From positions 214,113 through 278,112 of the forward strand of contig SSNU01000157.1 in the NCBI GenBank assembly GCA_012064415.1: 64,000 bases of DNA, written 5' to 3'. A program made the translations under genes and the position numbers. The notes beneath the pieces are model-generated. The model made no database searches and was not told the DNA's origin. It saw nothing but the letters and a program-made list of their open reading frames with translations. This document shows, piece by piece, positions 23,444-36,327 of the stretch (the first letter of the stretch is position 1; each line of letters starts with the position of its first letter). The DNA comes from Gyrodactylus bullatarudis (taxonomy: Eukaryota; Platyhelminthes; Monogenea; Gyrodactylidea; Gyrodactylidae).

Positions 23444-26400
23444 ATGAACCCCAACAAGGCAAGAAGAAAGTTTTCCTACATTCTGGAAAATGTCAGTCTC
23501 CACTTACTCTATATCCTCGTGCCAATTGTTTCCGCCATCATCTTGGTCCTCATACTACTCACACTTGTCTGGATCATGTACAGAAGAAGGAATCGTAGAT
23601 ATCTGAAGAAGACTCCAAATCTCCCCGATGCCTCGTTAATCCAGTCAAATGTACGAGCAAATTATTCCACTCCTACAATGAGCCTCGCCAATGAACTATC
23701 CGACATAGATAATGACTGGAGAAGTATTGGGGATAATATCAGTGAGATTACGTACCACGATGCGAAACGGTCCCAGAGAGTCTTCAGAAGGAACTCTCAT
23801 CTTAGGAAAAAGTACAAGTCAAAAGTAAAATCAGCCAAGGAACAAATCAAGTTTAGCAAGAAGCTCGGTATGAAGCCATTTCTGCATAGATATCAATTTG
23901 ATCCGGAGTGAGTCTATTAGTATTCTCCTATATATTTATTTGGGAATCGTCATCTCCGACAACTACTACTTATCATACTGGCCAGGTTGTCTTTATCTTT
24001 CAGCTTTGTATTGTTTGTTTGATAATTCCCTACCAGAATGAGTTTATAAAACGTACATAAAATGGCCATTCAAATTCATCAGGATTTTGGCAAAAAATCA
24101 ATTTTCCACTTTTATTTATTTATTTATTAAATTACATTAACTCTATCTCTAGCTTCTTCATAAACAAAACAGGGGGAAATCTTGCATCAAGTGCTGCTGT
24201 TCTGCTTTTTCTTCATTATTTATTTTGTGGTTATAACCTCTCTATATCCCTCGTTCTGGTGCTTGTCTCAAGATAAACATTTTATGACCCATTTTTCTCC
24301 TTTACAATGTCTCTTTTATCCGTATAAACAGTAAGGGAGGGGTCAATATTGCATTAGTCATTCTTTTCTCTAGCCCTCCTCCCCTTTAGAATATATGGCT
24401 AATTGCGATTCGACAATGACCAGGACCCAGAATGGAATCCATCTCTCTTTTGAATTGACCAACTCGTCCTTGCCACAATTGATTAGATTGTCCGGAATGG
24501 AAATCTTTCTCATCTGGGCTTGATTTTATTACTGTATATAGTCCAACTAAAATCTTATCCTCTAGTTATAATCATAATTATTTCTTGTATTATCAAGGGA
24601 TTCCTCTAACCCACCATCCCTCTATTTTAAATTGTACAATAAATTTGTATTACACAATCTTCAAATGTATGAATGAATGAATGAATGAATGAGAGAAAGT
24701 GATTAATATCCAAATTAATTACACTACAACTATCCATACTATACATAATATACTATAAATACTATAATAAGGAATAAATCATTTCCAATAACTAATAATA
24801 ATAATAATAATCTGTGTAATAGATATGGATATGAAAAGAGAGAGAGAGAGAGAGTCTTTGAAATGGGAAATCTTCTAAATTCCTATGATCAGATGAGAAA
24901 TATACTGTTGTACATACTCTCTCTCTCTCTCTCTCTTTGTGCTTAGTTTAATTTCAGTTTTATTTATTTTTGAATAAACTTTCCACTTGGTTGCAACTTA
25001 ATTTTCCCTTTCTTCAGTTTATCCACATTATTGTAGTCATCTCTGTTCTGTTTCTGTTTAGTGAGTTGAATTTCTCTGATTACACTACATTCCTCCCTTC
25101 ATAATGATGATGATCTATACTTTCTCCTGTCCAATGTACTATTATGATTATTACTACTACTACGACTACTAGTATAATTATACTGTTGCCACAACTGTAT
25201 TGGCATTAGGAAGCATGTTATATTTACTCTCTCTCTCTCACTATTTCGGTCAAATCACATATTCCAAATATTCTCTTTTAATTTTTTAACAGTTTTTTTG
25301 TTTCTAGATTAACCTCAAACTTTTTTTTTAATTTTCAAGCAAGAATGGTTAAAGTAAGGATTTGAAAATAGAATACACTGCTACTCTAAAGAGCAAAAAT
25401 TGAGAAAGAGGTGTAAAGGCGTACACTGAAGTTAAAGATTATGGCAATATTTTTTTTGTGAGACAGAAAATTTACGAAATTGATCCTCTTTTACAAAACC
25501 TCCAGAATCAGATTTCCCTTAATAGCGCATAGCGATGCTTTACATATCATGTATGAATTAAACGTATGAGGAACGATGATTTGAATAGCTTCTCTAGCGA
25601 CTCTTTAAATACAATGAAATAAAAAAACTATTGAAATGTTTAACGAGTGAATAAATTAATCATTCTTTTCACAGAGTCACAGATTATAATAATCCAGGAA
25701 GTAATGATGGCCAGAATAATTCTGAAATAGTTGAGAGTGGAATTATTGTTGACCTGTCAATAGAATCTAATGAAGGAGATCCATGGGAAATGAGGGGTAA
25801 GTTCTATATATGATAATTTCTCCCTCTTCTTTTAAATCCATTCAAATTCCTCCCATTTTATTTTCCTTCTTTCACTCTATTCCTATCTCATCCTAGGGAA
25901 TAATTTTCTCTCTTCCTCTCTCTCTCTCTGTCATGTTTGTTATTTCTCAAAATGTATAGTCTCTCCAAACTATATTACTTCCTCCCTTGTTTTTAACTTT
26001 TCTTTCTCTCTTTCGATAGAAGAATTTATTTTCACAATCAACCTCTCCGATTTCTATGGTTATTTATCAACTATTCAAGATATTTTTACTTTGGAGTAGA
26101 TTGATAAACATTTTCTCATGTAATTACATAAAAATTTCATCAACTTGAGTAGAATTAAATATTATTCTGATATTTAATTTGAGCGATAAAACTGTCGAAC
26201 TTCATCAAGAATAATTTTTGGTTCTGAACTCATAATCTATATAAACTGTATGTATATTTCTCTGGGTCTCTTCAGACTCTACATATTAATAATATCAGAA
26301 CGCGAAATTTTTGTGTACTTCTATCGGTTGAACTGATTGTAATTTACGTCCAAGAAGCAAGGGAAGGGTCACATCTCATTTCACTATCTGCCTCTTGAAG

Positions 26401-29400
26401 AATGAATCAATTTGTAACTAACAAGTGGATACCCTTCTCTTTCGTTAAGTCACTGAGCATTTTTCCCCATTCATTTTCTCGTTAACTACAGGTTGGCTTG
26501 TAACTTCTGTTGACTTCTCTTTTATTTCAATTATTGCCAATTCTGAACCTATTGCTGGGGCGGAACTCTGGATGTTAACAGTTTGATTATCGGCTACAGC
26601 CAACTTTTCATTATTTTCACTTCTATCCGTTTGAGTTAGGCTGACGCGAAGATTCATTTGATTTCAGACTATCATAAATTCTAGTCAGTTGTTTGCTTTT
26701 TATATGAACATTACAACCAAGTTTTTATGCCAAAATTTCCTGTACTCATTGATCAGGGTTATATTCTCCTTTAAAGTGATATTTAATTCATGTTCAGATT
26801 TTTGGATATTATTTATATTTTGGTTAAATTTATAAAAAGTAATGCTTGTTGAAAAAGTTTAATCTAAAGTGACAGATGTATAGCTCCCACTTTCTCTCTT
26901 GCAGCATCATGCATGGATTCCATCCAACAAACACGTAACAACTATTAGTACTTTTAGTTTCCTTTTAATATTGTCTCCCCTTTTAATAATTGTATCAAGA
27001 GAGTACCAATCATCTCCAACATATTGCTACCTATATGGTCTGATATTTCTGGTTATTAACTGGCAACTAACTACATAGCATTTATTCAGATTCCCCTTTA
27101 TCAGCATTCTAGGTTACCCTCATCCGTGTGCAATGAATTTTGTGCTGATACCTACCTATCAATGCACAATCTAAAGTAGTTCAACCTGACATATTCTCAT
27201 TATAGACTTCTTAATTATCCTAACCTATCTACATGTATACATTTTATTTGTATTCCCAAATGCACACTTAAAGAGATGACTTTTGAAGAGCTATAACAAA
27301 ATAGTAAAGTCCTTAGTTTTATTACACTCGGATTATTATTCTCATATAAAATTTTATTCACAAAATCTCCCTTCTCCTAATTTATGGGCTTAATAATTCG
27401 TATGTAGAAACTCTTTCTATTAGTTGAACTCATCGTGTTAAACTTTGATTCAGATTTTATTTCCTAAACCAAGATCAAACTAAACTTTTTTGAGTCTAAT
27501 TGAATTTTCAAAATATCCAACTGCTTCCGTTTCTCGTGTGGGGTGGAATGTAAATGTAAAATTGAATTTGCATAATTCCTATGCAAGAGTCCACGAATTG
27601 CCCTGATTGTAATTAATACAATTTTTTGCTCACTTGTACTTTAATGATTTTAGTTGTATAATTCAATTCTGACATTTTATATCCCTACAGCTAAGTACTA
27701 AATTATATTAATTTCTGTCTATTTGAAAATTAAGTCAAAACTAAATAATAATAATAAAAGAAATAATAGCTAATATTAAATGATTGATTCCCTTCCCTTC
27801 ATGTTAGAGAATGAATGTTATTTTTTCGATATTATTAAAATTGATAATGAATCAAGTGTTTTCCCTCACTACATTCTCTTTACGGTAAAGACTTTACCCC
27901 CCTACTATAAATATATATAGATTTTTTATAGAATACAATTACATCAACAGCTACAATCTGAGCATATGACATTACTTTATTTGTGATCCAGTATGTTTTT
28001 CTAAAGTCTCTATCATGAATATCAATGAAAATCAATAATTTAAGATAGATAGGTTTCTTAAAAAAGTATCGACATTTGTTTCTCTTGAAAAGCCAAGTTT
28101 TAATACAATTGTGAGTACAATGGTATCGGGTACCTTTTCATAAATCATCAATGATGATTCATCTTCAAAGACGAAGTTCTGATATTCATCTGTATTATAA
28201 ATGCGTGAATTGTAATGGAATTCTCAATCTATAGAAAAGGAAGAAGAAACTCTCAAGATATTCAAGTGCATCTCAGCTCTATTATCATTAATCCAGTGTA
28301 GAGTTTTACTATTTATCCTTTACTCTTCTGTTTCATACATTTATATAGCTCGGCCTGTTATTGTTATTTTTTTCAAGTTGACATAAATTTCTATTTTACT
28401 CCACCCATGAAAATCTGTCAAAATTATGTTTTTACTATATTACTGATTGTAAATTGTCTACATCAGACTCTTTCCCCTTTCTACCCAACGCGATTCATTA
28501 TATTTACCCTTCCCAATGATCACTCTGAATATTCGATAGTCATCGAGGATTCAATGCAAAATACTCAAATTTACAATTTTATTTTAGAGAGATAATCTCT
28601 AGTTTTAAACACAGAAAGGGAAACTGCTTGACTTTTTATTTCTGTCAAGATTACCATAATTGTTTCAAGTAATTTGTTCAGAAGAATTTTGAACAGCTGA
28701 TTTGGACAAAATCTGTCTTATCTTCATATCAAATGAGACCTTTGAATCTGATATAGATAGAAATAATTCACAAGGTCATTCAGTCTTGAATCTTAATGAA
28801 TCCATAATCTCTTATTATTTTGCAAACCTTTTAGAACTCAACTTTCAAAATGAAACTGTTTGGAATTCACATTGGCATGAATGAAGATCTTTATTTATAA
28901 TCCCTCTTGAATTCTACTACTTTCTTACTACTAATTTTTGTAGGCTTCCGTTCAAGAAAATTTGTGCTGAAAACTCTCTATGTCTATCTTTCCCCAAGAT
29001 TATATCATCTTGCTTTCTTTATAGATATCGATAAACCCTGTCAGGGTAGTAGAACCAATAACAAATATGCTAATAAATCATCTCGGAAAATCTACCAGGA
29101 CATTGTTGATGTTGACGTTATCCCTGCAAAGGATATACAAATAAAGAATGTAATTCATACTGGTTAGTTAACTCTATACACTTAGACATGATGGTTACAT
29201 TGAATTATCCAAAACATGCAAAAATCAATTACTCGATAAAATTTTTTTTCAATTTTCTCTCAGATGGTTCGACTCTTGTCACAATTTCATTTTTGAAATT
29301 GCATTATTTCTCTAATAAAAGTATATTAGAAATCTCTCAAAGTTTCACAAGATTTTTCATTCTATATTGTTCATTATTGCTTCATTTATAATTGCTTTCA

Positions 29401-30983
29401 CAAATCCGTGATAATTTCGATAATTTTTCAAGAGCCTAGAGAGTACAAACTTATTCCCTTATTTTTCTTTCAGGTACTATATGTCATCTGATTACAATCA
29501 AACATAAAAATGGTAAATGCTTTCTGGCCAAAGCTATCAAAGGTAAAATAATTTTTGTTCTTTTCTCGACTGATTCTAGAATATGTATTGTAATTTTCCA
29601 TATAAAAATCTAGGCACAGCTACTAGGACACAGCAAGAGAATGCAGACCAAGAGATATCCAAATTCATAAATGTTGATCATCCTAATTTTGCCAAGGTCC
29701 TCTTCACCTCATTTATGTCAGAGTATCAACGAATTTATCTATATGACAAAACTGAGTTTGGTAACCTGAAATTATTCCTCAAAATGCAAAAGAAGAACGA
29801 AAATGCAAATCGTTTTGTAAGTCTCCTTTATTCAGTGAAAAGATCCATCTTTGATCTCATTGCTCCAATCTTTTCTTCATTCATCTTACTCTGACTAAAA
29901 TATGGGCCAAAGGGATAAAGCTGGCTCTTTTATTCTCTTTCTATTTTCCCTTTGATTGAAAGCCCCCTTTGATCTGATGGTCAATATAATAGTATTATTA
30001 CATTGTATATAGTCACTGTGGAGTCTCTCCCTCATCCTTACGCTCTCAATGAAATTAGGATAAAAAAGAATGAATGTAAGGGCAATCAGTATCATACACA
30101 CACACACACAAACTAACATTCTTCTCTTGTCATGTTACAATCTCAATTCAGTCAACTTAACTCTTTGATTAATCTCATCTCAGGATACATTTTAGCCAGA
30201 TGCAAAATTTTGCATAACAATTCTTATTATTAATATTCACACTGGTCTTATGGATGATTCCTTGCAGAACCTGTCCACACATGATTTCATCCAAATGTCG
30301 TTGGAGCTGTGCTCTGCTATTGAATACTTGCATGATGAATTAGACCTGGTTCATGCTGACATTGCCGCAAGGAATTGTCTGTAAGTGTTATTTATGATGT
30401 ACATTGAACGAGATGTAATCCTTATGATTTAATTGGAAAGATTAAACAAAACCCTGCACAACAAGATCCAAGTTCAACTAACTGATGCATGCATGAGTGG
30501 TATCCTTTTCCCCAATGACTATCAGTGTCTTGGGGATAACAAGAGTAATCCTGTGAAATGGATGAGTCTTGAGTCACTCATCTTCCACCGTTACTCAAAG
30601 GCATCCGACATTTGGTCATTTGGGGTGACAATGTGGGAACTCTTAGTTTATGCAGAACAACCCTATGAGGATGTCGACTCATTTGATATGAACATTTTCC
30701 TCCTCGAGGGTCAGAGATTGAAGCGGCCACATTCCTGTCCCAGTATGTTGTGAGTTTTATTTATAATTCACTTTTAAACACGTAAGCAAGTGTCGATTTG
30801 AATCTCTGAATCTGGAATTGAATACTTTTTCTCTGTCTCAAATTTGGTATTGAAAAGGCTGTCTTTTTCAGATGGAATATAATCAAGTCTTGCTGGGCAG
30901 ATGATCCGGAGGATAGACCATCGATTCTCAAGCTTCGTAAAGATCTTTTTAAATTCAGAATCAAAATCAAGGATTTCATATAA
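23444..30983 (+). CDS. RYK: RYK-like receptor pseudokinase, eight exons
   Basis: Exons 23444-23907, 25675-25796, 29025-29162, 29474-29542, 29614-29816, 30268-30380, 30441-30749 and 30872-30983 join with matching phases into a 509-residue frame. Exon 1 encodes a transmembrane helix (about residues 20-43) followed by RRRNRR and a long basic juxtamembrane region. The kinase domain is clearly RYK: GNLKLFL, HADIAARNC, DNKSNPVKWMSLES, SDIWSFGVTMWEL and CWADDPEDRPS. It should be catalytically dead or weak: the glycine loop reads HTGTICHLI, and the DFG position reads DAC (DNA in vertebrate RYK). A stop codon precedes the ATG at 23444, directly after an AG, so this may be either the true start or an internal exon. 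No WIF domain was found upstream. RYK acts as a Wnt co-receptor. Confidence 0.85.
24671..24936. repeat. cluster of microsatellites in RYK intron 1
   Basis: (GAAT)n at 24671-24692, (AAT)n at about 24794-24810, (AG)n at about 24834-24854 and (CT)n at about 24916-24936. The AG and CT runs are mutually complementary and could fold. Confidence 0.85.
26388..26770 (-). mobile_element. Penelope-like element relic (copy 3) in RYK intron 2
   Basis: Minus-strand frames align with the C-terminus of the copy at 48.8-49.25 kb. VHIKSKQLTRI matches VHIKSKQIAKI, and ADNQTVNIQSSAPAI matches the ADNHQ...VQSTAPAT stretch. It has stops and frameshifts, so it is dead. Near its end it reads LQIDSFFKRQ, with a TAG (26418-26420) exactly where the other copies have CAA/Gln. 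Confidence 0.8.
28407..28884 (+). other. secreted-protein-like short frames inside RYK intron 2
   Basis: One frame (28407-28592) starts with a good signal peptide, MKICQNYVFTILLIVNCLHQ. A second (about 28702-28881) contains several N-glycosylation sequons (NET, NNS, NES, NET). Both are on the RYK strand. They could be alternative extracellular exons, a nested gene, or chance. I could not build a splice model linking them to a transmembrane segment. Confidence 0.25.
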
Positions 30984-31113
30984 GGCCAAATCCTCTCAAA
31001 TATGTATAAAATTAATACAGATAACACAGATTTATTGCATTATTTTTTTCTAGCTTTATCAAGAGAAATAATTCAAATCTATTAACTAATTAATATCTTT
31101 ATTCTAAAATTCA

Positions 31114-31527
31114 TCAAATATTCTTGTAGAGATGTTGCATAGCTCTGAAAGCGAAAAAGAGATTTATTGAATTTGTCAATATGAATGGCCCCCCACGCAA
31201 AGGTTTTGTATTGACAAAGAGTATTCCAACACTATGAGCACAACGAATAATGAAGAAGGATCTGAATAAACTTTTTGCTACCAATGCATTTGGATTGGTC
31301 TTTGTATAAAGATATCCAAAGACAAGAAACGGAATCAAATTCTCTATATCATTCATATGGGCTCTTTGGGTTAAGGCAACCTCATCAGAAACTTTGGCAC
31401 ACTCATAAGATTTCGTGCTTAATCTTTTATAGACAGTATAAAGTGCAAGTCCGGATGCTTTGATTGTGCTCAGACAGGCATAAGTTACGAATGTTCCTTG
31501 GACAGGATTAGCAAGAATATCTTCCAT
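31114..31527 (-). CDS. MAPEG family protein 1 (microsomal glutathione transferase-like)
   Basis: A 137-residue integral membrane protein. The start was chosen at the ATG at 31527 (MEDILANP), because the frame upstream opens only with TTG and family members begin at this point. The MAPEG signature is present: TQRAHMNDIENLIPFLVFGY (compare RAH.ND.ENI.PF in MGST1 and mPGES-1), followed by a helix with RCAHSVGIL. Four transmembrane helices are expected. Members conjugate glutathione to lipophilic electrophiles or isomerise eicosanoids at the ER. It converges on the RYK 3' end (130 bp) and is tandem with the similar gene at 31903-32316, which has the same length. Confidence 0.88.
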   Translation of the reverse strand: MEDILANPVQGTFVTYACLSTIKASGLALYTVYKRLSTKSYECAKVSDEVALTQRAHMNDIENLIPFLVFGYLYTKTNPNALVAKSLFRSFFIIRCAHSVGILFVNTKPLRGGPFILTNSINLFFAFRAMQHLYKNI

Positions 31528-31902
31528 TTTGTGAAAATTTGTGAAAAAAATTGAAATCTTCGGCAATCTGAACAACTATGAGTTTAAACTAAAAGTTGTT
31601 TGAATAAATTCTGTCAGCTATTTTTTAAATTAAGCGCAAATTTACTCGTTAGTAATTTACCAAAAATTTTTTTAGTTTACTGATGTAAGTTTTATTTGCT
31701 TTGTAAGCTTTCTAATTTTTCTTTCGTGTGATTTATTTTCTTTTCATCATAGAGTTGTAGAACTAGAGCACTTTATTTGTTAAGTACTCAAGAAATTTAT
31801 GCTGTTATAAAAAAATGTGATTCAAATATTATTAGCAAAAAAATAACAAGGATTTGATATGATCATTTATTTCAATTTACTTATTTTCCATGTGCTACTC
31901 TA

Positions 31903-32316
31903 TTAAATTAGATGGTAGAATTTTTTAATTGAGGTGAAAGCGAAATACAAGTTGATAATCGTCGTAATCATGAAGGGGATTCCACGTGAGAATCTATTTT
32001 CAACATAAAGTATGCCAACACTATGAGCAATTCTTGCTGTAAGGTAAACTCTGAATAGAAATAAAGCCTCTGTAATGGAAGGATCAGTGAAAGTATAACT
32101 GAGACCGAGGATTGCAAATGGTACAAGGTTTTCTAGATCATTCGAATGAGCCCTTTGAGCAATAGAGATGAAGTTATTCGGAGTCCCACAGGCGAAAGAA
32201 GATGTACTAAGTCTCCGATATCCGATTAAAATAGCGAGTAGAATATACTTTAAAGTGAGCAAGCATGTATATACAAGGAATGCAACTATGACAGGATGCA
32301 AAAGAGAATTGAACAT
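31903..32316 (-). CDS. MAPEG family protein 2 (microsomal glutathione transferase-like)
   Basis: Single exon, 137 residues from an ATG. It carries AQRAHSNDLENLVPFAILGL and TARIAHSVGILYV, the MAPEG signature and the third-helix Arg/His pair. Same length and architecture as the downstream neighbour, so they are a tandem duplicate pair 375 bp apart. It starts divergently from tetraspanin 1. Confidence 0.88.
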   Translation of the reverse strand: MFNSLLHPVIVAFLVYTCLLTLKYILLAILIGYRRLSTSSFACGTPNNFISIAQRAHSNDLENLVPFAILGLSYTFTDPSITEALFLFRVYLTARIAHSVGILYVENRFSRGIPFMITTIINLYFAFTSIKKFYHLI

Positions 32317-32454
32317 TTTGAAAAAATGAAAATAAGATGATTAAAAGAAAGAAAAAATTTTTTTTAATTCCTCAGAAAGATTTTTTGCGCGAATATTGAT
32401 GGAGGAAAATTTATTTCAAAAAAGAATCTCCGATTTTTAAGAATGATATAATCA

Positions 32455-32715
32455 TTTATATTTTCACCTAACTACTTTGAGGTAGTTGATTGATAAAATA
32501 TAAAAAATGTAAAATAACTAATTTTATTTTTTCCAATTTACTTCGAAGTAGATAGAGGATAAAATAATTTTTTTTCCTAAATTTTAAAATTAATTTTATT
32601 TTTCAATTTACTTCGAGGTAGATGGACGATAAAGTAATTTTTTTTTTCTTAATTTTTAAACTAATTTTATTCTTTCCATTTACTTCATTTACTTCGAAAT
32701 AGAGTGTTTATAGAA
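32455..32715. repeat. imperfect tandem repeat containing TTTACTTCGAAGTAGAT
   Basis: Three to four degenerate units of roughly 70-80 bp, each with a TTTACTTCGA(A/G)(G/A)TAGAT core followed by a T-rich stretch. The core is a near-palindrome (CTACTTCGAAGTAG), also seen at 21.90 kb. It lies in the divergent promoter region between MAPEG 2 and tetraspanin 1. Confidence 0.65.
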
Positions 32716-32992
32716 TTATTTTTTTTCTTATATATTTAGTTTCTTATAATTAACCAACTCTGATTATCAGATTCATTCAACGTTTTTAATTTCGAAAGAT
32801 ACATTTTTTAAAAATGTGTAAGCTTTTCTGAAAAAATTTTTCTTTCAAGATCAATATATTCAAATAAATGGAATACGATAGTTGCTCTCTTGTACTTTTT
32901 TTACTTCTGTCTTTGGCTCATATTGAGTTGCTCTTTGATCCCTTCTTGATAGTAAATATATATCGCGTTTGGTTCTATTACTTTAATTCAAT

Positions 32993-33702
32993 ATGAACGT
33001 TAAACAAATAGTTTTCATAGTGCTCAATGTAATCTTAATTGTATGTGTCATCTTCACAATAAATCTTCCCTTCAGATTTTTGGCCTCACAAGTTTAGGAC
33101 TAGGAGCTAAGGACTTGATGTCCGTAGTGCCAGTCGGAGGAGGAGCATTCCTTATAGCTGGTGGTCTCTTTTGTGTGCTGATGGCAATTTTTGGCATAGT
33201 TGCAATAATCGTTGAGAGTAAAGTAATGTTGAATGTGGTAAGTTAGAATTTTTTCAACTAGATTCCTAAAGTATGCTGGCATCATGATTTTCATAACTGT
33301 TATAAATATCATATTTGTAATACTCATATCTGTCGTTGGTGGCATTGCCGTGACCAAGTTTCTCAATGAAGTTCTATCAGACTATTATAAATCTGGAAAA
33401 TCTGATCTTATCGACCCAATCCAACAGACCTTCCACTGTTGTGGATTTGAGTCACCATCTAGTCTCCCTACTATTCTTCAATCTTGTTGTGCAGACCAAT
33501 CTTCACCATGTACCAAAACATCACCAACTTTATTCCACACTGGTTGCTATGAGATGCTTAGTAAGGTTTTAGGAGGTTCTCTGGGTGTTTTCATCGGAAT
33601 ATTTGTTGTATGCATTATATTCACGGTAAGATATTTTCTCATTTTTCAATCTAGGCCGGAATGGGCTACACTGCAATCTTTATATCTAAAAAGTTTATGT
33701 AA
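32993..33702 (+). CDS. tetraspanin 1
   Basis: Four exons (32993-33040, 33076-33237, 33272-33625 and 33655-33702) separated by introns of 35, 34 and 29 nt give 203 residues. The protein has TM1, TM2, TM3 (YAGIMIFITVINIIFVILI), a large extracellular loop with the CCG motif (FHCCGFES) plus a second CC (LQSCC) and two further Cys, and TM4 ending AGMGYTAIFISKKFM. Tetraspanins organise membrane protein microdomains. The tiny introns are supported by phase and by continuity of the fourth helix. An AATAAA follows about 15 bp after the stop. The start ATG has a TATATAT about 30 bp upstream, but DNA here is very AT-rich. Confidence 0.85.
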
Positions 33703-34240
33703 TTCTATGATTTTAAATAAAAATTCAACTTATTGCTTCTGTCTGCTTCAATTAATTAACCAGAGAGAGAATCTAGGGATAGAGAACATTTAATTGGTTT
33801 ATCAGCATGACAAAATTTGATTGGCTATAGAGTCAGCTAGTCTGCCATTTTATGGGAATAGGAACTGTGCATTGGTTATCCAAACGCTCAAGTCTTGTCT
33901 GTGAAATTACCCAAGAGAGGTGAAGATAGAATCTCCAAGAGAGAAAGAGAGAGAATACAATTTCATTGAAAATATTTCTCACTTTGATTTCAATAGTAAT
34001 AGTAATTTTGTGCTCGTTGGATAATAGGAGACAGAAGAACAGACAGAAACAATCCAGTTCAGATTCATCTAGGCCTGAATATTGTTCTTGTGTGTTTTAA
34101 TCTTTGATCGGAGAGAAAGAGTCATCCTTGAATTTTCTATTAATACATCATGGTTATTATAATACTCTTTATTTGATTGTCATTTTAAAGGACAGCTACA
34201 TTAAATCAAGTAAACAAGCCGAGCGGGGTACTTAGCAGAG
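33703..34240. other. spacer between tetraspanins 1 and 2
   Basis: No gene seen; includes a short GA-rich stretch near 33915-33955. Confidence 0.4.
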
Positions 34241-35178
34241 ATGAGAAACTTTAAAAAGTTTGAAAGAATCTTTCTCTGCCTCTCTTTGATCACAGTTATC
34301 TTAGCTGTACTTCAGTGCATCTTATGCAGCCTTCAGCTTGGCCTTTTTGGCTCAGACATGCTGAAAAGGAGTGTTTTTCCAGTTCTCTACTCATGTGTAC
34401 TGCTCTGTTTAGTTGGAGTCTCCTTGATTGGAATACGAATTAAAAGTGAAAATATTATGAACTCATTCGGACTAGGCGTCAATCTGCTGGCATTGTTCAC
34501 TTTGTTTCATTTCACAATACTCATAGTGTCCGTCGACATCGAGGATCGGGACTATGAATTGCGGATGAAGAGGCTGTTTTCAGAATATTCCACATCCAAT
34601 GATGTCCCTTGGGAGAAGGAGATAGTCGACTATATCCAAATGACCGTATGCTTCTTTGTTGTTATGCTGAGAAATGCATTCTTTAATTATCATTCTTCTT
34701 TACAGTATCAGTGCTGTGGCATGCAGAATGCAGCTAGCTATGGGAATAACCAAGTGCCTCAGTCGTGCTGTAGACTTGGATCAAAGGCTTGTTCCATCAC
34801 TAGTCCCGATGTTTATACCCAAGTAAGAAAGATGCATGCAAACATAATAACTTATTATGGCTAAGTTAATAAAAGATGACTACTAAATTTAGTAACTTGA
34901 ATTAAATCATATTCTTTTAGGGATGTTCTAGTCCAGTATTCCAAAGTACACGGATCTACTTTGGTCTATCGATTGGAACATTCATTTTGCAAATATTAAT
35001 TTCAGTAAGTATTAAAATGTATGCATATAATAATGAGACAATGATGAATCTTTTATCTATCAAGGTGATTGCAGGGTACTTTTCCGGCCTAATATTTAAA
35101 ACTTATATTAAACAGAGATTGTTCAGGACAGAGGAAAAACTCAAGGCTGGCATGAAGGATATCCAAGAGTCAGCATAG
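34241..35178 (+). CDS. tetraspanin 2
   Basis: Four exons (34241-34645, 34706-34822, 34921-35004 and 35065-35178; introns 60, 98 and 60 nt) give 239 residues. Three N-terminal helices come from one exon. The large loop has QYQCCGMQ, then PQSCC and two further Cys, followed by TM4 (FGLSIGTFILQILIS plus VIAGYFSGLIF). All phases are 0, a typical tetraspanin design. It faces tetraspanin 3 tail-to-tail. It differs strongly from tetraspanin 1 in sequence, so any duplication is old. Confidence 0.85.
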
Positions 35179-35431
35179 TCGTTAGTGTTTCAGAGTATTC
35201 AGTAAAAAATTCTATCTGACCGAGACAAACATGATGAAAAAATTTGGATTGGACGGTGGAATAAAAAGAAAATATATATTTTTTTAAAATCAAGTTTCGA
35301 TTCTTCTCTCAACTGTCCTGGGCTCGAATGTTCCATGTGTTTGAGTCTAAAATTAATGAGAAAGAGAGAGAGAGAGTGGGGAGTAGAATTGGAGTATGAG
35401 TGAGTAATAATAATAAGGGTGTAGTGGGGAG

Positions 35432-36327
35432 TTAATTGTAGTTACCAATGAAGAATCGTGGAATCGATCTCTTGGCCAAGTAAACCATGTAGACAGCCTG
35501 AATCAACTACATAAGGACAAGGGCAGGTTAAAAATTGATCAAGACTCACGGTGAACGAGCAAGCTGCAATAAGAAAGGCGAGAATAATCTTTTCAGATAT
35601 ACTCAGGAGTTGTTGCATGGGGTGGATGCAGGGATTTTGAAAAATTGCGTTTTTATCACAAATAATGACACCAGTGGGACAGCAACTGCTCGGATAGACG
35701 GGTCCAGGGAAGGCTTCTCCAGCCACAGTTGTCCCACAGCATAAATTCTAAACAACAAGTCAAGAGGGGACTATTTTGCTTACACGAGATTGAAAGTTGT
35801 CGATGGCCTTTTGAATTTCTGGATTATTCTCGTAGAGATCCCATGCTTTGATGAAAATCTGAGAGATGATGTTGTTCAGGTCGTGGACAAATAGACACCC
35901 GACGATCATGAGGATGAGTACCATGAAGAAAATGCTCAGAGTCACGCCAAAATGCTGTGTGAACAAAATAAAGAGAAAAAATAGTCAAGAGGGAAAACTT
36001 ACAATTACCCTGAGGTAGAAACTCTTGATGGCCAAGGCCAAAATTCCAAAGAAACTTAGCAACATTGCAGAGCAGCCAACGATGAGGAGGTACAACTTGA
36101 TTGTATCGGCCACAAATCTCAGATCATTCCAATTCAAAAGGGGATTATGGAAGAGATCAGGCTTGACAAACAAGAGGGTCCCAATGATGATTGAACCAAT
36201 GGCCAGAAGCTGTAAAAAGGTAGACGAAATTAATCATGCAAAGAGAGAGTTGTGTGTACAAAGGGGAACTTACATTTATAAAAATATTGATTAGGATTCC
36301 AGTGACTTGGAAGCATTTGGATAACAT
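35432..36327 (-). CDS. tetraspanin 3
   Basis: Five exons (36274-36327, 36003-36209, 35784-35954, 35550-35747 and 35432-35506) give 234 residues with phase 0 at every junction. Order: short exon with TM1 start (MLSKCFQVTGILINIFIN), TM1 end and TM2 (LLIVGCSAMLLSFFGILAL), TM3, a large loop with NLCCG and PSSCC plus two more Cys, then TM4 and a short basic tail ending at a TAA at 35432-35434. The last intron is about 43 nt. It converges on tetraspanin 2 with a gap of about 250 bp. Confidence 0.83.
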